A stretch of DNA of 64,000 nucleotides, taken from NCBI GenBank assembly GCA_900316855.1, contig ONEK01000012.1, forward strand, positions 38,032-102,031. The letters run 5' to 3'. This document shows positions 26,000 through 37,354 of this stretch, piece by piece. The first letter of the stretch is position 1; the number at the start of each line of letters is the position of its first letter. The position numbers were made by a program, and so were the translations under genes. The DNA is from an uncultured Lachnospiraceae bacterium. Its GTDB lineage: Bacteria; Bacillota; Clostridia; Lachnospirales; Lachnospiraceae. Below the pieces are notes generated by a model, which saw nothing but the letters and a program-made list of their open reading frames with translations, was not told the origin of the DNA and ran no database searches.

Positions 26000-27070
26000 T
26001 CAGGTTTTTTGCCCGACGACACAGCACCACTCCCCCTGCCGGGTTGTTACAAGATGCTGCAGGCCGCCCGCCTGCATGGCCTGTTCCACTTCGTGCTCAC
26101 GCCCCTGCACGATGCCGCTCGTAATGTAGACACCGCCCCGCTTCAGCGCTGCAATCGCGGCGGGTGTAAGGGGAACCAGGACATCCGGAAGGATATTGGC
26201 CGCCACGATGTCGTACCGTTCCCTGCCGACTCTGTCCTGTACCGCGGGATCATTCACGAGGTTTCCCAGAATGACCTCAAGACGGTCCGGGGCGATGCCG
26301 TTGGCCCTGCAGTTCTGTTCAATGGCAGGCGGTGCCATGGGATCCAGATCTGTTCCCACCGCGTGGCGCGCGCCCATCATCAGGGCAAGAAGCGAGAGAA
26401 TGCCGCTCCCTGTTCCCACATCCAGAAGCTCTGTCTCCGGAGTCAGAAAACGGCGGATCTGCCGGATGCACAGCTGTGTGGTTTCATGGGCTCCCGTCCC
26501 GAATGCCGTTCCCGGATCAATGTGAAACGTATAGGCAGGCCTGATCTGCGGGGCTGCCGGCTGCTCCCACGAGGGAATCACCAGAATGTCGTCGATCCAG
26601 AACTGGTGGAAATACTGCTTCCAGCTGTTCATCCAGTCAATGTCTTCCGTCTGTTCGATGGTCACGGCTCCTTCGCCGATCACGTCTGAATAGGTTTTCA
26701 GTTCGGCAATTTTCGCCTCTATGGAAGCCTTCAGTGCATCCGGGGTCACAGTGCGCCCTCCTGCGCCGGGAATCGAATATACCGATCCGCCCGAGAGTGC
26801 GGCGTTGTCTTCGGAGGGGGCTTCCCCGCTCTCCTGTGGCAGGGTCAGTTTCCCGTCCCCGGACTCCTCCACGTAAAAGGAGAGAACCGCTGAGCCGTCA
26901 TCCGCCGGTCCGTCCGGCATGATATCGACGAACATCTGCTCCTTCTCCTGCGCAGTCAACGGAACGTGGTCCTCGATCTGAGCTCCGTACAGCCCAAGGT
27001 CTTCCATGGCGCTGACCAGTATATCTTCCGCCTCCGTTGTCGTACGAATCTTAAACCTCATCCATCGCAT
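26000..27070 (-). CDS. prmA: Ribosomal protein L11 methyltransferase PrmA
   Basis: This 356-residue SAM-dependent enzyme methylates L11. It has FHIDPGTAFGTGAHETTQLC (substrate and SAM binding), LLDVGTGSGILSLLA and VAANILPDVLVPL. It is about 45 residues longer than usual because of an insertion at roughly residues 60-110 (Gly/Ser/Glu-rich, low complexity), between the two halves of the substrate-recruiting N-terminal domain. A second start at codon 4 (MRFKI) is possible. It sits between dnaJ and rsmE. Confidence 0.94.
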   Translation of the reverse strand: MRWMRFKIRTTTEAEDILVSAMEDLGLYGAQIEDHVPLTAQEKEQMFVDIMPDGPADDGSAVLSFYVEESGDGKLTLPQESGEAPSEDNAALSGGSVYSIPGAGGRTVTPDALKASIEAKIAELKTYSDVIGEGAVTIEQTEDIDWMNSWKQYFHQFWIDDILVIPSWEQPAAPQIRPAYTFHIDPGTAFGTGAHETTQLCIRQIRRFLTPETELLDVGTGSGILSLLALMMGARHAVGTDLDPMAPPAIEQNCRANGIAPDRLEVILGNLVNDPAVQDRVGRERYDIVAANILPDVLVPLTPAAIAALKRGGVYITSGIVQGREHEVEQAMQAGGLQHLVTTRQGEWCCVVGQKT

Positions 27071-27139
27071 AGCTGTCTCTTTCCTGTCTCAGGATGTCCG
27101 CCGGTGCAGTCTGTTCCCGGCAGGCATAAAATGACGGAA

Positions 27140-27197
27140 GGGTCCCAGGCACGAATCGGTTTCGGGCTGCCCGAAAGGCGATCTGTACATGGGACCC
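27140..27197. repeat. Hairpin repeat element, copy A (dnaJ-prmA intergenic)
   Basis: Outer arms GGGTCCCA and TGGGACCC enclose AATCG/CGAT and an inner TTTCGGGCTGCCCGAAA palindrome. The core closely matches 52349-52408, with the same order of arms and spacing. On the minus strand it lies 3' of dnaJ's neighbourhood and in the leader side of prmA's upstream gene order; it is not coding in either direction. Confidence 0.8.
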
Positions 27198-27244
27198 GTG
27201 CGTCCTGTAAGATATCCCGGCTGTTCCATGGAACCTGTTCCGGG

Positions 27245-28426
27245 TTATTTCTTGAATCTCCAGCGCTTGCTGCCCTTGACGGTTTTGGCTTCGTCCGCAG
27301 CTTCTTTATCCTGTGCCGTTCTTTCCGCCGCGTGCAGGCTGTCACCGGTCAGCGAATCAAACTGAATCAGCAGGTCCTTGGCCTCCCTGGAGAGCTTCTC
27401 CGGTGTCTGGATCACCAGTGTAACATAGTGATCGCCCCGGACCTTGCTGTCCCGAAGAGACGGAACTCCCTTGCCCTTCAGGCGCACCCTGGTATTCGTC
27501 TGGGTTCCGGCCTTCACCTCATAGACAACTTTGCCGTCTACGGTGTCAATGGCCACCTGGCCTCCCAGTGCTGCAACCGCATACGAAATATTCACGGTGG
27601 AATAGATGTCATACTCCTGGCGGATAAACTGCGGATCCTCTTCGACGATCACTTCCACCAGCAGGTCTCCCCGCGGACCGCCGTTCAGGCCGGGCTCGCC
27701 TTTCTCGCGGATCCGGACACTCTGGCCATTATCAATGCCCGCAGGAATCGATACCTGAATGGACTTGCGGCTGGTCGTGTAGCCGGTGCCGCCGCAGGTT
27801 GTGCATTTATCTTCCACGACCTTGCCGGTGCCCTTGCATTCCGGGCAGGTCTGGACATTCCGAACTGTCCCGAAGAAAGACTGCTGAGTATATACCACCT
27901 GACCCTTGCCGCCGCACTTCGGGCACATCTTGGGGCTGGTTCCGGGTTTGGCGCCCGTGCCGTTACAGGTCGGGCAGGGATCCTTGAGGTTCAGCGTGAT
28001 CGTCTTGTCTACGCCGAAAACCGCCTCCCTGAACGAGATCCGTACGCTGGTGCGGATATTGGCTCCCTTCATGGGGCCGTTCTGCGGACCGCGCGATCTG
28101 CCGCCGCCGAAGATATCGCCGAAGATATCGCCGAAAATATCGCCGAAATCGGCGCTGTTGAAATCGAAACCGCCGCTGCCGAAACCGCCTGCCCCGTCAA
28201 AAGCCGCATGCCCGAACTGATCATACTGGGCGCGCTTGTTCTGATCGGACAGGACCGCATAAGCCTCCGAGGCTTCCTTGAACTTATCCGCAGCCTCCTG
28301 GTCGCCCGGGTTCACATCCGGGTGGTATTTTTTGGCAAGCTGCCGGTATGCATGCTTGATCTCGTCCTGCGTGGCATTCCGGTCAACGCCCAGGACCTCG
28401 TAGTAATCTCTTTTCTGTTCTGCCAT
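27245..28426 (-). CDS. dnaJ: Chaperone DnaJ
   Basis: This 393-residue Hsp40 co-chaperone stimulates DnaK ATPase. The J domain (residues 1-70) has YHPDVNPGD with the HPD motif. A Gly/Phe-rich region includes a tandem repeat [15 protein letters not shown]. It also has four CxxCxGxG zinc repeats ([32 protein letters not shown]) and the C-terminal substrate-binding domain. The C-terminus is basic ([10 protein letters not shown]). It is downstream of dnaK in the heat-shock cluster. Confidence 0.97.
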   Translation of the reverse strand: MAEQKRDYYEVLGVDRNATQDEIKHAYRQLAKKYHPDVNPGDQEAADKFKEASEAYAVLSDQNKRAQYDQFGHAAFDGAGGFGSGGFDFNSADFGDIFGDIFGDIFGGGRSRGPQNGPMKGANIRTSVRISFREAVFGVDKTITLNLKDPCPTCNGTGAKPGTSPKMCPKCGGKGQVVYTQQSFFGTVRNVQTCPECKGTGKVVEDKCTTCGGTGYTTSRKSIQVSIPAGIDNGQSVRIREKGEPGLNGGPRGDLLVEVIVEEDPQFIRQEYDIYSTVNISYAVAALGGQVAIDTVDGKVVYEVKAGTQTNTRVRLKGKGVPSLRDSKVRGDHYVTLVIQTPEKLSREAKDLLIQFDSLTGDSLHAAERTAQDKEAADEAKTVKGSKRWRFKK

Positions 28427-28448
28427 ATAATTTCCCTGTCAGCAAGCA

Positions 28449-28482
28449 TATAGCCCGGGACGCAGTATGCGCCCTGGGCTGT
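28449..28482 (-). other. Hairpin between dnaK and dnaJ
   Basis: The minus strand can fold TACAGCCCAGGGCGCA with TGCGTCCCGGGCTATA (a few mismatches), just upstream of the dnaJ ribosome binding site. There is no T-run after it, so a role in mRNA processing or differential stability is more plausible than termination. Confidence 0.55.
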
Positions 28483-28563
28483 ATGAACTCCTCTGTGTTA
28501 ACGAATCGGAATATGCCGCAGGCATCCATCACGGGAAGCCGCATCGGCGGGTTCCGGCAAACT

Positions 28564-31159
<2,596 letters not shown>

Positions 31160-31171
31160 TCAATCCGCTCC

Positions 31172-32206
31172 TTATTCTTTCCTGAACATGGTATCCAGCT
31201 GATGCATGATCTGCGTCAGCACGCCGATGACCCTGTCATAATCCATCCGCTTGGGACCTACCACGCCGATCGTTCCCTTCATGTTGTCCCCGAGGTCGTA
31301 GGTTGCGGTCACCACACTGCAGTCCTGCATGCTGGCCATCGGAACCTCGTTGCCGATATACACCTGAATGCCATTGCTGTCGCTGTTGTTCTCCAGGCTC
31401 TCGTGAACGATGCTGCCCAGCGTATCCTTCTCCTCGAAATCATTGATGAGAAGGGATGTTTTGTTCGTATTGTCAGCCAGCTCCGGATACCGGAAGAAAT
31501 TCGTCGCTCCGCTCGTGTAAATCCGGGGCTTCTCATCCGGCCGGATAGCCTGCGCAGCCGAATCTATGACGTCTCCGATAATCTCGCTGTGGATTCCCGC
31601 CTGCTTCTTAATGGAAGCAATGAGTCCCAGATTAATCTCATCCACGGAAAGCCCGCACAGGCTGTTGTTCAGCAGCATGTTCAGCGCCAGCAGCGTCCTG
31701 GCATCCAGTACCTCATCCACCCGGATCATGGTATTGCGTACCAGATTGCCTTCAATAACGATCACTGCCAGTACGTTCTGCGGGTCAATCTGTGACAGCT
31801 GGATAAACTTGATTTTATTCTGCTTCACAACCGGCGTGGAAACCATGGAAGCATAATTTGTGTTGCTCGCCAGAAGTTTCGCGACGTCCTTCAGGAGGTT
31901 TTCCAGCTTGTCCTCCTTCTTCAGGAGTACCTCCTTCATGTCGTTGACCTGCCTGCGTTCCTCGCTCAGCATGTCGTCCACGTAAATGCGGTAGCCCGCA
32001 TCCGTCGGGATCCTGCCTGCCGAGGTATGCGGCTGACAGATCAGACCCATCTCCTCCAGATCCGACATCTCGTTGCGGATCGTTGCCGAGGAGAGATTCA
32101 AGTCTGAATATTTGGATATCGTCCTGGAGCCGACCGGCTCGCCGGTTTCGAGATAATTACGGATAATGGCCCGCAGTATTTTCATTTTGCGTTCCGGAAG
32201 ATCCAT
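31172..32206 (-). CDS. hrcA: Heat-inducible transcription repressor HrcA
   Basis: This 344-residue repressor binds the CIRCE operator and is recycled by GroEL. It has an N-terminal winged helix (MKILRAIIRNYLETGEPVGS, then SSATIRNEMSDLEEMGL) and a GAF-like domain. I chose ATG 32206 because the longer frame begins inside the CIRCE element itself, and GAGGG lies upstream of 32206. It heads hrcA-grpE-dnaK(-dnaJ) and should repress its own operon. Confidence 0.97.
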   Translation of the reverse strand: MDLPERKMKILRAIIRNYLETGEPVGSRTISKYSDLNLSSATIRNEMSDLEEMGLICQPHTSAGRIPTDAGYRIYVDDMLSEERRQVNDMKEVLLKKEDKLENLLKDVAKLLASNTNYASMVSTPVVKQNKIKFIQLSQIDPQNVLAVIVIEGNLVRNTMIRVDEVLDARTLLALNMLLNNSLCGLSVDEINLGLIASIKKQAGIHSEIIGDVIDSAAQAIRPDEKPRIYTSGATNFFRYPELADNTNKTSLLINDFEEKDTLGSIVHESLENNSDSNGIQVYIGNEVPMASMQDCSVVTATYDLGDNMKGTIGVVGPKRMDYDRVIGVLTQIMHQLDTMFRKE

Positions 32207-32240
32207 GAATAATCCCTCTGCTTCCTTCTCCTGACGGTTG

Positions 32241-32267
32241 TTAGCACTCATCTGACTCGAGTGCTAA
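32241..32267 (-). promoter_or_regulatory. CIRCE operator
   Basis: A perfect match to the consensus: TTAGCACTC, nine bases, GAGTGCTAA. It lies between the hrcA promoter and the hrcA ATG, where HrcA binding blocks transcription and may also affect the mRNA leader. Confidence 0.97.
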
Positions 32268-32280
32268 CATCCACGCTCCT

Positions 32281-32309
32281 AAGATAGCACTGCAGGGAAA
32301 TGATGTCAA
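32281..32309 (-). promoter_or_regulatory. Sigma-A-type promoter of hrcA-grpE-dnaK
   Basis: TTGACA, a 17-base spacer and TATCTT on the minus strand, 13 bases upstream of the CIRCE operator. Position and spacing are typical of HrcA-regulated promoters. Confidence 0.9.
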
Positions 32310-32321
32310 CAATCCGAATCT

Positions 32322-32360
32322 TAAATAAAAATAAAACTCCCGCAGGAAAACCTGCGGGAG
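32322..32360 (-). terminator. Intrinsic terminator after the DUF6465-like gene
   Basis: CTCCCGCAGG and its exact complement form a 10-base-pair stem with a TTTT loop, followed by TTTTATTTTTATTT on the minus strand. It separates the preceding gene from the hrcA promoter. Confidence 0.93.
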
Positions 32361-32407
32361 CCAGTGGTCTGTGATGCTGCCGGAAACAGAATATCCGGCT
32401 TCGGGAC

Positions 32408-33013
32408 TTAAAGATCGAAAGGAACATCCTCACCGTTGATAACGGAATATGCCTTGGAATCCTCGGGCTTCACATAAATCTCGATCGACTTGATGTCCTC
32501 TACATTTCTGCCAAGGTCATACTGCCATCTGTCCTTTGCGGACTGGATGAGTCTCTCCTCCGTATAATCATTGCCCTTGAACTGCAGAACAACCGATGTC
32601 CTGATTGCCTGCGGCTTCTTTGCGGGAGCCTTCTTCGCTGCGGGTTTCTTCGCTGCAGCAGGAGCAGCCTTCTTCTCAACGGGCTTCTTCTCGACTGCCT
32701 TCTTCTCAACAGCCTTCTTCGGTGCTTCTGCCTTCTTCTCGACCTTCTTCTCCACTTTCTTTACCTCTTTCTTAACGTCGTCCTGTACCTTCTGGACATT
32801 CTTCTCAACTTCTTCTACCTTTTTATCAGCAGCTGCCTTGGCATGGCCAGCAGCGGCTGTAACAGCCTCCCTGACTGCAGCAGCCTTCTTCGCTGCCTCA
32901 GCCTTAACGGCAGGTTTCTTCGCCGCGGGCTTCTTCGCAGGAGCCACCGGCGCAGCAGCCTTGGTGCTGAAACTTGCCTTCACGGTAGCAACCGGCTTCT
33001 TCTCGTCGCTCAT
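32408..33013 (-). CDS. Lys/Ala/Pro-rich protein with a DUF6465-like C-terminal domain
   Basis: This 201-residue protein has two parts. Residues 1-135 are extremely rich in Lys, Ala, Pro, Val and Glu, with repeated KKPAAKK and VEKK units resembling histone H1 tails. Residues 136-201 form a compact domain (RTSVVLQFKGNDYTEERLIQ, IYVKPEDSKAYSVINGED) that recurs in Lachnospiraceae proteins called DUF6465. The basic tail suggests binding to nucleic acid or another polyanion, but that is inference. It has its own strong promoter and terminator, consistent with high expression. Confidence 0.85.
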   Translation of the reverse strand: MSDEKKPVATVKASFSTKAAAPVAPAKKPAAKKPAVKAEAAKKAAAVREAVTAAAGHAKAAADKKVEEVEKNVQKVQDDVKKEVKKVEKKVEKKAEAPKKAVEKKAVEKKPVEKKAAPAAAKKPAAKKAPAKKPQAIRTSVVLQFKGNDYTEERLIQSAKDRWQYDLGRNVEDIKSIEIYVKPEDSKAYSVINGEDVPFDL

Positions 33014-33096
33014 TTTAATTCATACTCTCCTTTCAACCGCTTCAATACTCTGATTCGATGATGTAACGATCCCAGGTGATGTAATAACTCGCAATC

Positions 33097-33125
33097 AATT
33101 TAGCACAAGGCATTTGGGGTGTCAA
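33097..33125 (-). promoter_or_regulatory. Strong sigma-A-type promoter of the DUF6465-like gene
   Basis: TTGACA, 17 bases, TAAATT on the minus strand. The transcript would have a leader of about 75 bases containing a two-codon frame (ATG AAT TAA at 33023-33015) just after the AAAGGAG and four bases before the main ATG. Confidence 0.85.
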
Positions 33126-33204
33126 TAAAATTTACTGAAAATAAGGCTTTGATTTTGTGAAAATGTTACTGTTTGGCTGTCCCGGATGCTGAAACCGCTG
33201 TCTG

Positions 33205-34074
33205 TCATTTCTGAATCCGGAACAGGTTCCCCGTTGAAGCAAAGTACAGAAGTACAAGGGCGCCCAGGGCAATCCGGTACCAGGCAAATACCCGGAAATT
33301 GTGCCTCCGGATATACTGCATGAGGAAGCGGATGACCAGAATGGAGACAAGAAAAGCCACTGCCATACCCGTGAGCAGGATGGCCGCCTCCTCCGGACTG
33401 AAATTCAGTCCGAACTTCAGTATCTTCAGCAGGCTCGCACCTGCCATGACGGGAATGGCAAGAATGAACGTAAATTCCGCCGCTGCCGTACGGGATACGC
33501 CGATTGCAAGGCCGCCGATGATGGTCGCGCCTGAGCGGGATGTGCCGGGGAATACCGCCGCCACCAGCTGAAAGATGCCGATGAGAAGCGCATCCTTCAT
33601 GGAAAGATCCTTCAGGCCGCTGACACGCGGCCCGTCTGTCTTTTTCGCTGTGACCGCTTCCACGGCAAGGAAAACGGCGCCGACCAGAATCAGCATAACC
33701 GCTACAACCAACGCGCTGTAGAAGTGCGCATCGATCCAGTCGTCGAACAGCACCCCCACAACTCCCGCAGGGATGCAGGCAACGATGGTTTTCACCCACA
33801 GCATCAGGGTGTCTTTCTTCCATATAATACGGGTACGTCTGCGGTGCCTGTAAATGCCAAGCGGCCATATGGTTTTCCAGTACAGAAGGATGACTGCCAG
33901 GATGGCGCCGAACTGGATTACTACAAGAAACATGTTCCAGAACTCTTCCGAAACATCCAGCTTCACAAATTCCCCCAGGAGGATCATGTGACCGGTGCTG
34001 GAGACCGGCAGCCACTCTGTAATGCCTTCTACAAGGCCATAGAGTGCTGCAATGAGGATCTGCGTGAAATTCAT
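33205..34074 (-). CDS. uppP: Undecaprenyl-diphosphatase UppP (BacA)
   Basis: This 289-residue polytopic membrane enzyme recycles undecaprenyl diphosphate for cell-wall synthesis and can confer bacitracin resistance. Motifs: GLVEGITEWLPVSSTGH (containing the catalytic glutamates) near the N-terminus and FPGTSRSGATIIGGL in the middle, with about eight hydrophobic segments. The length is normal. Its ATG overlaps the stop of the upstream aminotransferase by four bases. Confidence 0.96.
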   Translation of the reverse strand: MNFTQILIAALYGLVEGITEWLPVSSTGHMILLGEFVKLDVSEEFWNMFLVVIQFGAILAVILLYWKTIWPLGIYRHRRRTRIIWKKDTLMLWVKTIVACIPAGVVGVLFDDWIDAHFYSALVVAVMLILVGAVFLAVEAVTAKKTDGPRVSGLKDLSMKDALLIGIFQLVAAVFPGTSRSGATIIGGLAIGVSRTAAAEFTFILAIPVMAGASLLKILKFGLNFSPEEAAILLTGMAVAFLVSILVIRFLMQYIRRHNFRVFAWYRIALGALVLLYFASTGNLFRIQK

Positions 34075-35258
34075 TGATATTGTTCCTTTACAAAACGCTC
34101 AATCACGGGGATGGACCGCTTTACCTTCTCCGTGTCGATGCAGTACGCAACGCGGAAATAACCGGGTGCATGAAAGCCTTCGCAGGGAACGAAGACAAGG
34201 TCATACTTCAGTGCCTTTCGGCAGAAGGCGGCAGCATCCGGCTCCAGGGCCTTCGGCATGATATAGAATGTACCGCCCGGCCGCTGCACCTCAAATCCAA
34301 GGTTGCGGAATACACTGTACAGGAGATTCATATTGGTCTCATAGACCGAAAGATCCGCCGTATCATCCACTGCCCCCGCCATGGCTCTCTGAATCAGGGA
34401 GGAGGGACAATTGTGTCCGATGCCGCGCGAGATCTGTCCGCAGACCGCACACAGCTGCTCCGCATGCTCGGCACGGGGGCTGACCGCCACATAGCCAATT
34501 CTCTCACCGGGAACGGAGAGAGACTTCGAGAATGAATAGCAGGTCAGCGTATCATCATAAAATTGTGCCGGATACGGGATCTTCTGACCGTCAAACGCAA
34601 TTTCCCGATAGGGCTCATCCGAGATCAGGAAGATATGGTGTCCGTATTCCCCGGACTTGCGCTTCAGGATCCGTGAAAGCTTCGTCAATGTGTCCTCAGT
34701 GTAGACAACGCCGGAAGGATTATTGGGAGAATTGATGAGAACCGCTGCAACATTGCAGGAGAGCATTTCCTCCAGAGCCTCGAGATTCGCCTGAAATTTC
34801 GGAGGAAGTGCCGGAACAACGCGGATCTGTGCACCGGTATCATTAATATAGGGCACATACTCCGGGAAGAACGGTGCAAATACCAGCACCTCGCTGCCCG
34901 GAACCGTGACTGCCCTGAGTGCGTGCGCAAGTGCCCCGGCGCAGCCGGACGTCGGGAAAATATGTTCCGGACCGTACTCCATATGAAAGCGCCGGTTCAG
35001 GGAATCTGCCACCGCTGCCTTCACATCCGCAAGTCCGAGACTGGGACTGTAGCCATGCAGGCTGACCGGGTCCATCGTCTGAAGAAGCCGTACTGCAGTG
35101 TCCGTGAAGGACTGCGGCGCGGGGACCGACGGATTGCCAAGGGAAAAATCGAATACATTATCATAGCCGATCTCCCTGCCTCTTGCCGTCGCATACTCCG
35201 ACAGCTCACGGATGACCGATTTGTGACTGAGCATATCCAGATAATGCTGGTTGATCAT
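34071..35258 (-). CDS. PLP-dependent class I/II aminotransferase
   Basis: This 395-residue fold-type I aminotransferase has FDFSLGNPSVPAP near the N-terminus, INSPNNPSGVVY, SDEPYREI and the PLP lysine in CYSFSKSLSVPGERIGY. It belongs to the aspartate/aromatic aminotransferase superfamily, but the substrate cannot be read from sequence. AGGAGG lies before the ATG. The stop overlaps the uppP start, so translation is likely coupled, although no metabolic link is obvious. Confidence 0.9.
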   Translation of the reverse strand: MINQHYLDMLSHKSVIRELSEYATARGREIGYDNVFDFSLGNPSVPAPQSFTDTAVRLLQTMDPVSLHGYSPSLGLADVKAAVADSLNRRFHMEYGPEHIFPTSGCAGALAHALRAVTVPGSEVLVFAPFFPEYVPYINDTGAQIRVVPALPPKFQANLEALEEMLSCNVAAVLINSPNNPSGVVYTEDTLTKLSRILKRKSGEYGHHIFLISDEPYREIAFDGQKIPYPAQFYDDTLTCYSFSKSLSVPGERIGYVAVSPRAEHAEQLCAVCGQISRGIGHNCPSSLIQRAMAGAVDDTADLSVYETNMNLLYSVFRNLGFEVQRPGGTFYIMPKALEPDAAAFCRKALKYDLVFVPCEGFHAPGYFRVAYCIDTEKVKRSIPVIERFVKEQYQ

Positions 35259-35359
35259 ATGCAGGCCCTCCTGTCAGCTTCTCTTCCGGACACATGCCGG
35301 AACCCGAATGTGAGTCCGGCCTGCATGCGGAAAAATAATACTCCACCAGTTTAGCAGAT

Positions 35360-36244
35360 TCAGGACAGAAATAGGAGTGCTTCCCTGCCGCTGCAGCTGA
35401 TCCTGCCGGCAGCCTGAAGGCCGAGGCGTCTGCAGAGCCGGACGGAAGCCGTGTTAGAGGCTTCTGTCTCGATCCCGATCCGTTCAAACCCAAGCGAACT
35501 GTGTCCGTAATCGAGGATCGCACCGACCACCTCCGTGGCAAGTCCCTGTCCGCGGACCTCCGGTGCCATAACATAGCCGCAGGATATGTACGGCTTCCCC
35601 TTCTGCCACGCTTCAAAGCCTGCCCTGCCGATCAGCCTGCCTGTGCGGTCAGTGACTGCCCAGTAGCCGAAGCCATAAAGGCCGTAGATCTGCCGGATGT
35701 AGGCGCGGAGCTGTTCCCTTTCCAGCCCGCGGTCCTCCGAAAGCGGCGGCAGGAAACGCCTTGCCTCCGGATCCCGATACAGGTCATACAGGGCATCCAG
35801 ATCCTGCAGGGTCAGCTCGCGCACAATGGAACGCTGTGTCTGCAGGATCGTCCAGGGGCGTCCCGTCATTCTCTGCCAGATTTTGATATACGAGTCTGTC
35901 TCAAGCTCGCCCGGTTCCTCTATGATATATCCGGCGCCGTGAAAGGTTTCCGCACAATTTCCGCCATGCCGCCATCCGACGGAAGGAAGCCTTTCCATAA
36001 GGGCAAGCTGCAGGATCCGGTCCGAATCCGCAAGAAGCAGATACCCCTGCCGGAGTCCCGCACCGGAACCCGCTCTCTCATCTGCCGCTGACCGTACTGC
36101 GGCACTGCGGGTCCCGGATTCACAGGCGGCAAGCATGCGCAGGGCTTCTCCCGGCTCCTCCGGAACCGGGAGAAGGGTTCCTGCAAAGCTCCCCTCCTGA
36201 ATCTCCGCAGCGTATTGCATCCGGAAATCGGAGAAATCTGCCAT
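35360..36244 (-). CDS. Two-part GNAT family acetyltransferase
   Basis: The C-terminal 165 residues form a GNAT domain (IVRELTLQDLDALYDLYRDP, YVMAPEVRGQGLATEVVGAI with the acetyl-CoA loop, then IEASNTASVRLCRRLGLQ-type ending). This resembles acetyltransferases acting on N-termini or small molecules. The N-terminal 130 residues have no family I recognise. I chose the ATG at 36244 because GGGAGG lies five bases before it; the frame also has an ATG at 36307 without a ribosome binding site. The substrate is unknown. Confidence 0.8.
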   Translation of the reverse strand: MADFSDFRMQYAAEIQEGSFAGTLLPVPEEPGEALRMLAACESGTRSAAVRSAADERAGSGAGLRQGYLLLADSDRILQLALMERLPSVGWRHGGNCAETFHGAGYIIEEPGELETDSYIKIWQRMTGRPWTILQTQRSIVRELTLQDLDALYDLYRDPEARRFLPPLSEDRGLEREQLRAYIRQIYGLYGFGYWAVTDRTGRLIGRAGFEAWQKGKPYISCGYVMAPEVRGQGLATEVVGAILDYGHSSLGFERIGIETEASNTASVRLCRRLGLQAAGRISCSGREALLFLS

Positions 36245-36431
36245 TGCTGCCTCCCTGTTTCCGGGCTCATGGGCAAAGAAAATCCGCAAGGCTGTTCTCT
36301 CGTTCATGATTTGTTCATATTTTGTTTAAGATTTCTTCGCTGTTTCAACATTTTCCGGTCAAGATTTTCCCTTATATTAGGAGCATAGAAACAGTCAGCC
36401 AGAACAACCGACTAATAACTTTTTCATAATA

Positions 36432-36475
36432 GTGCCAGCCGCCCGGAATCCGGGTTGCTGGCATCCTCCCTTTTA
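36432..36475. other. Hairpin between the GNAT gene and the ABC transporter operon
   Basis: TGCCAGC and GCTGGCA enclose CCCGGAATCCGGG; on the plus strand CCTCCCTTTTATC follows. It may end transcripts, but neither strand has a strong T-run. Apart from this and a weak hairpin near 36390-36420, I see no other feature in the 210-base gap before 36518. Confidence 0.4.
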
Positions 36476-36517
36476 TCAGGGGAAATTTTCGATGAAATTC
36501 CAGAGTCCCTTCTTTCG

Positions 36518-37354
36518 TCAGTCCTTTACCGCCGAAAGAAGGATCCTGTCATTATCCAGGTCTTCGCCTGCCCTTTCCGCAAACTGATTCAGCAGATCCT
36601 GTACCGACATTTCGCTCCGCTCCTGTCCCTGCACGTCCAGAACAATTCTGCCGGCATCCATCATGAGGGTGCGGTTTCCCATTGTAAGCGCCTGATTCAT
36701 ATTATGCGTGACCATAAGACAGGTAATGGAGCGCTCCGCAACAATCTGCCCAGTCAGCTCGAGGACCTTGTCAGCGGTAGCCGGATCAAGCGCAGCGGTA
36801 TGCTCGTCCAGCAGCAGGAGCTTCGGTGTGACCAGGGTTGCCATCAGCAGGGTCAGCGCCTGGCGCTGTCCGCCGGACAGAAGACCGACGGGGGAATCCA
36901 TCCGGTCCTCCAGGCCCATATTCAGGAGCGAGAGCTTCTCGCGGAACTGCTCCTTCTCCTTCTTCGATACACGCGAAAATGCCTGTGCGAAACGTCCGAA
37001 CAGATCCGGCCCGTTGCTGGCAGAAGCACGCAGATACGCTACGGAGAGATTCTCTTCGATCGTCATGTGCGGAGCAGTACCCATCATGGGATCCTGAAAA
37101 AGCCGGCCGATATACTGGCTTCTGCGATGCTCCGGCACAAACGTAATATCCTCCCCGTCCAGCAGAATCGAGCCTTCGTCCGTTATGAAGCTTCCCGCGA
37201 TGGCGTTGAACAGGGTGGACTTGCCGGCGCCGTTGCTGCCGACAATGGTCGCAAAATCACCGTCCTTCATAATAAGGCTGCAGTGATCCAGCGCCTTTTT
37301 CTCGTTCATGGTCCCGGGATTAAAAACCTTGGATATGTTCCGGATCTCAAGCAT
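36518..37354 (-). CDS. ABC transporter ATPase, predicted tryptophan uptake (TrpZ-like)
   Basis: This 278-residue ATP-binding subunit has Walker A GSNGAGKSTLF, signature LSGGQRQALTLL, Walker B LLLLDEHTAAL and an H-loop VTHN. It starts MLEIRNISKVFNPGT. The ATG at 37354 overlaps the permease stop by eight bases. The unit of binding protein, permease and ATPase is of the PF04392-linked type, and the Trp-specific T-box upstream points to tryptophan as substrate. Confidence 0.9.
   Translation of the reverse strand: MLEIRNISKVFNPGTMNEKKALDHCSLIMKDGDFATIVGSNGAGKSTLFNAIAGSFITDEGSILLDGEDITFVPEHRRSQYIGRLFQDPMMGTAPHMTIEENLSVAYLRASASNGPDLFGRFAQAFSRVSKKEKEQFREKLSLLNMGLEDRMDSPVGLLSGGQRQALTLLMATLVTPKLLLLDEHTAALDPATADKVLELTGQIVAERSITCLMVTHNMNQALTMGNRTLMMDAGRIVLDVQGQERSEMSVQDLLNQFAERAGEDLDNDRILLSAVKD

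Noticed and set aside
28090..28170. Tandem 12-base repeat resembling a short repeat array
   Set aside because: It encodes the GDIFGDIF repeats of the DnaJ Gly/Phe region; not a CRISPR, since there are no spacers.
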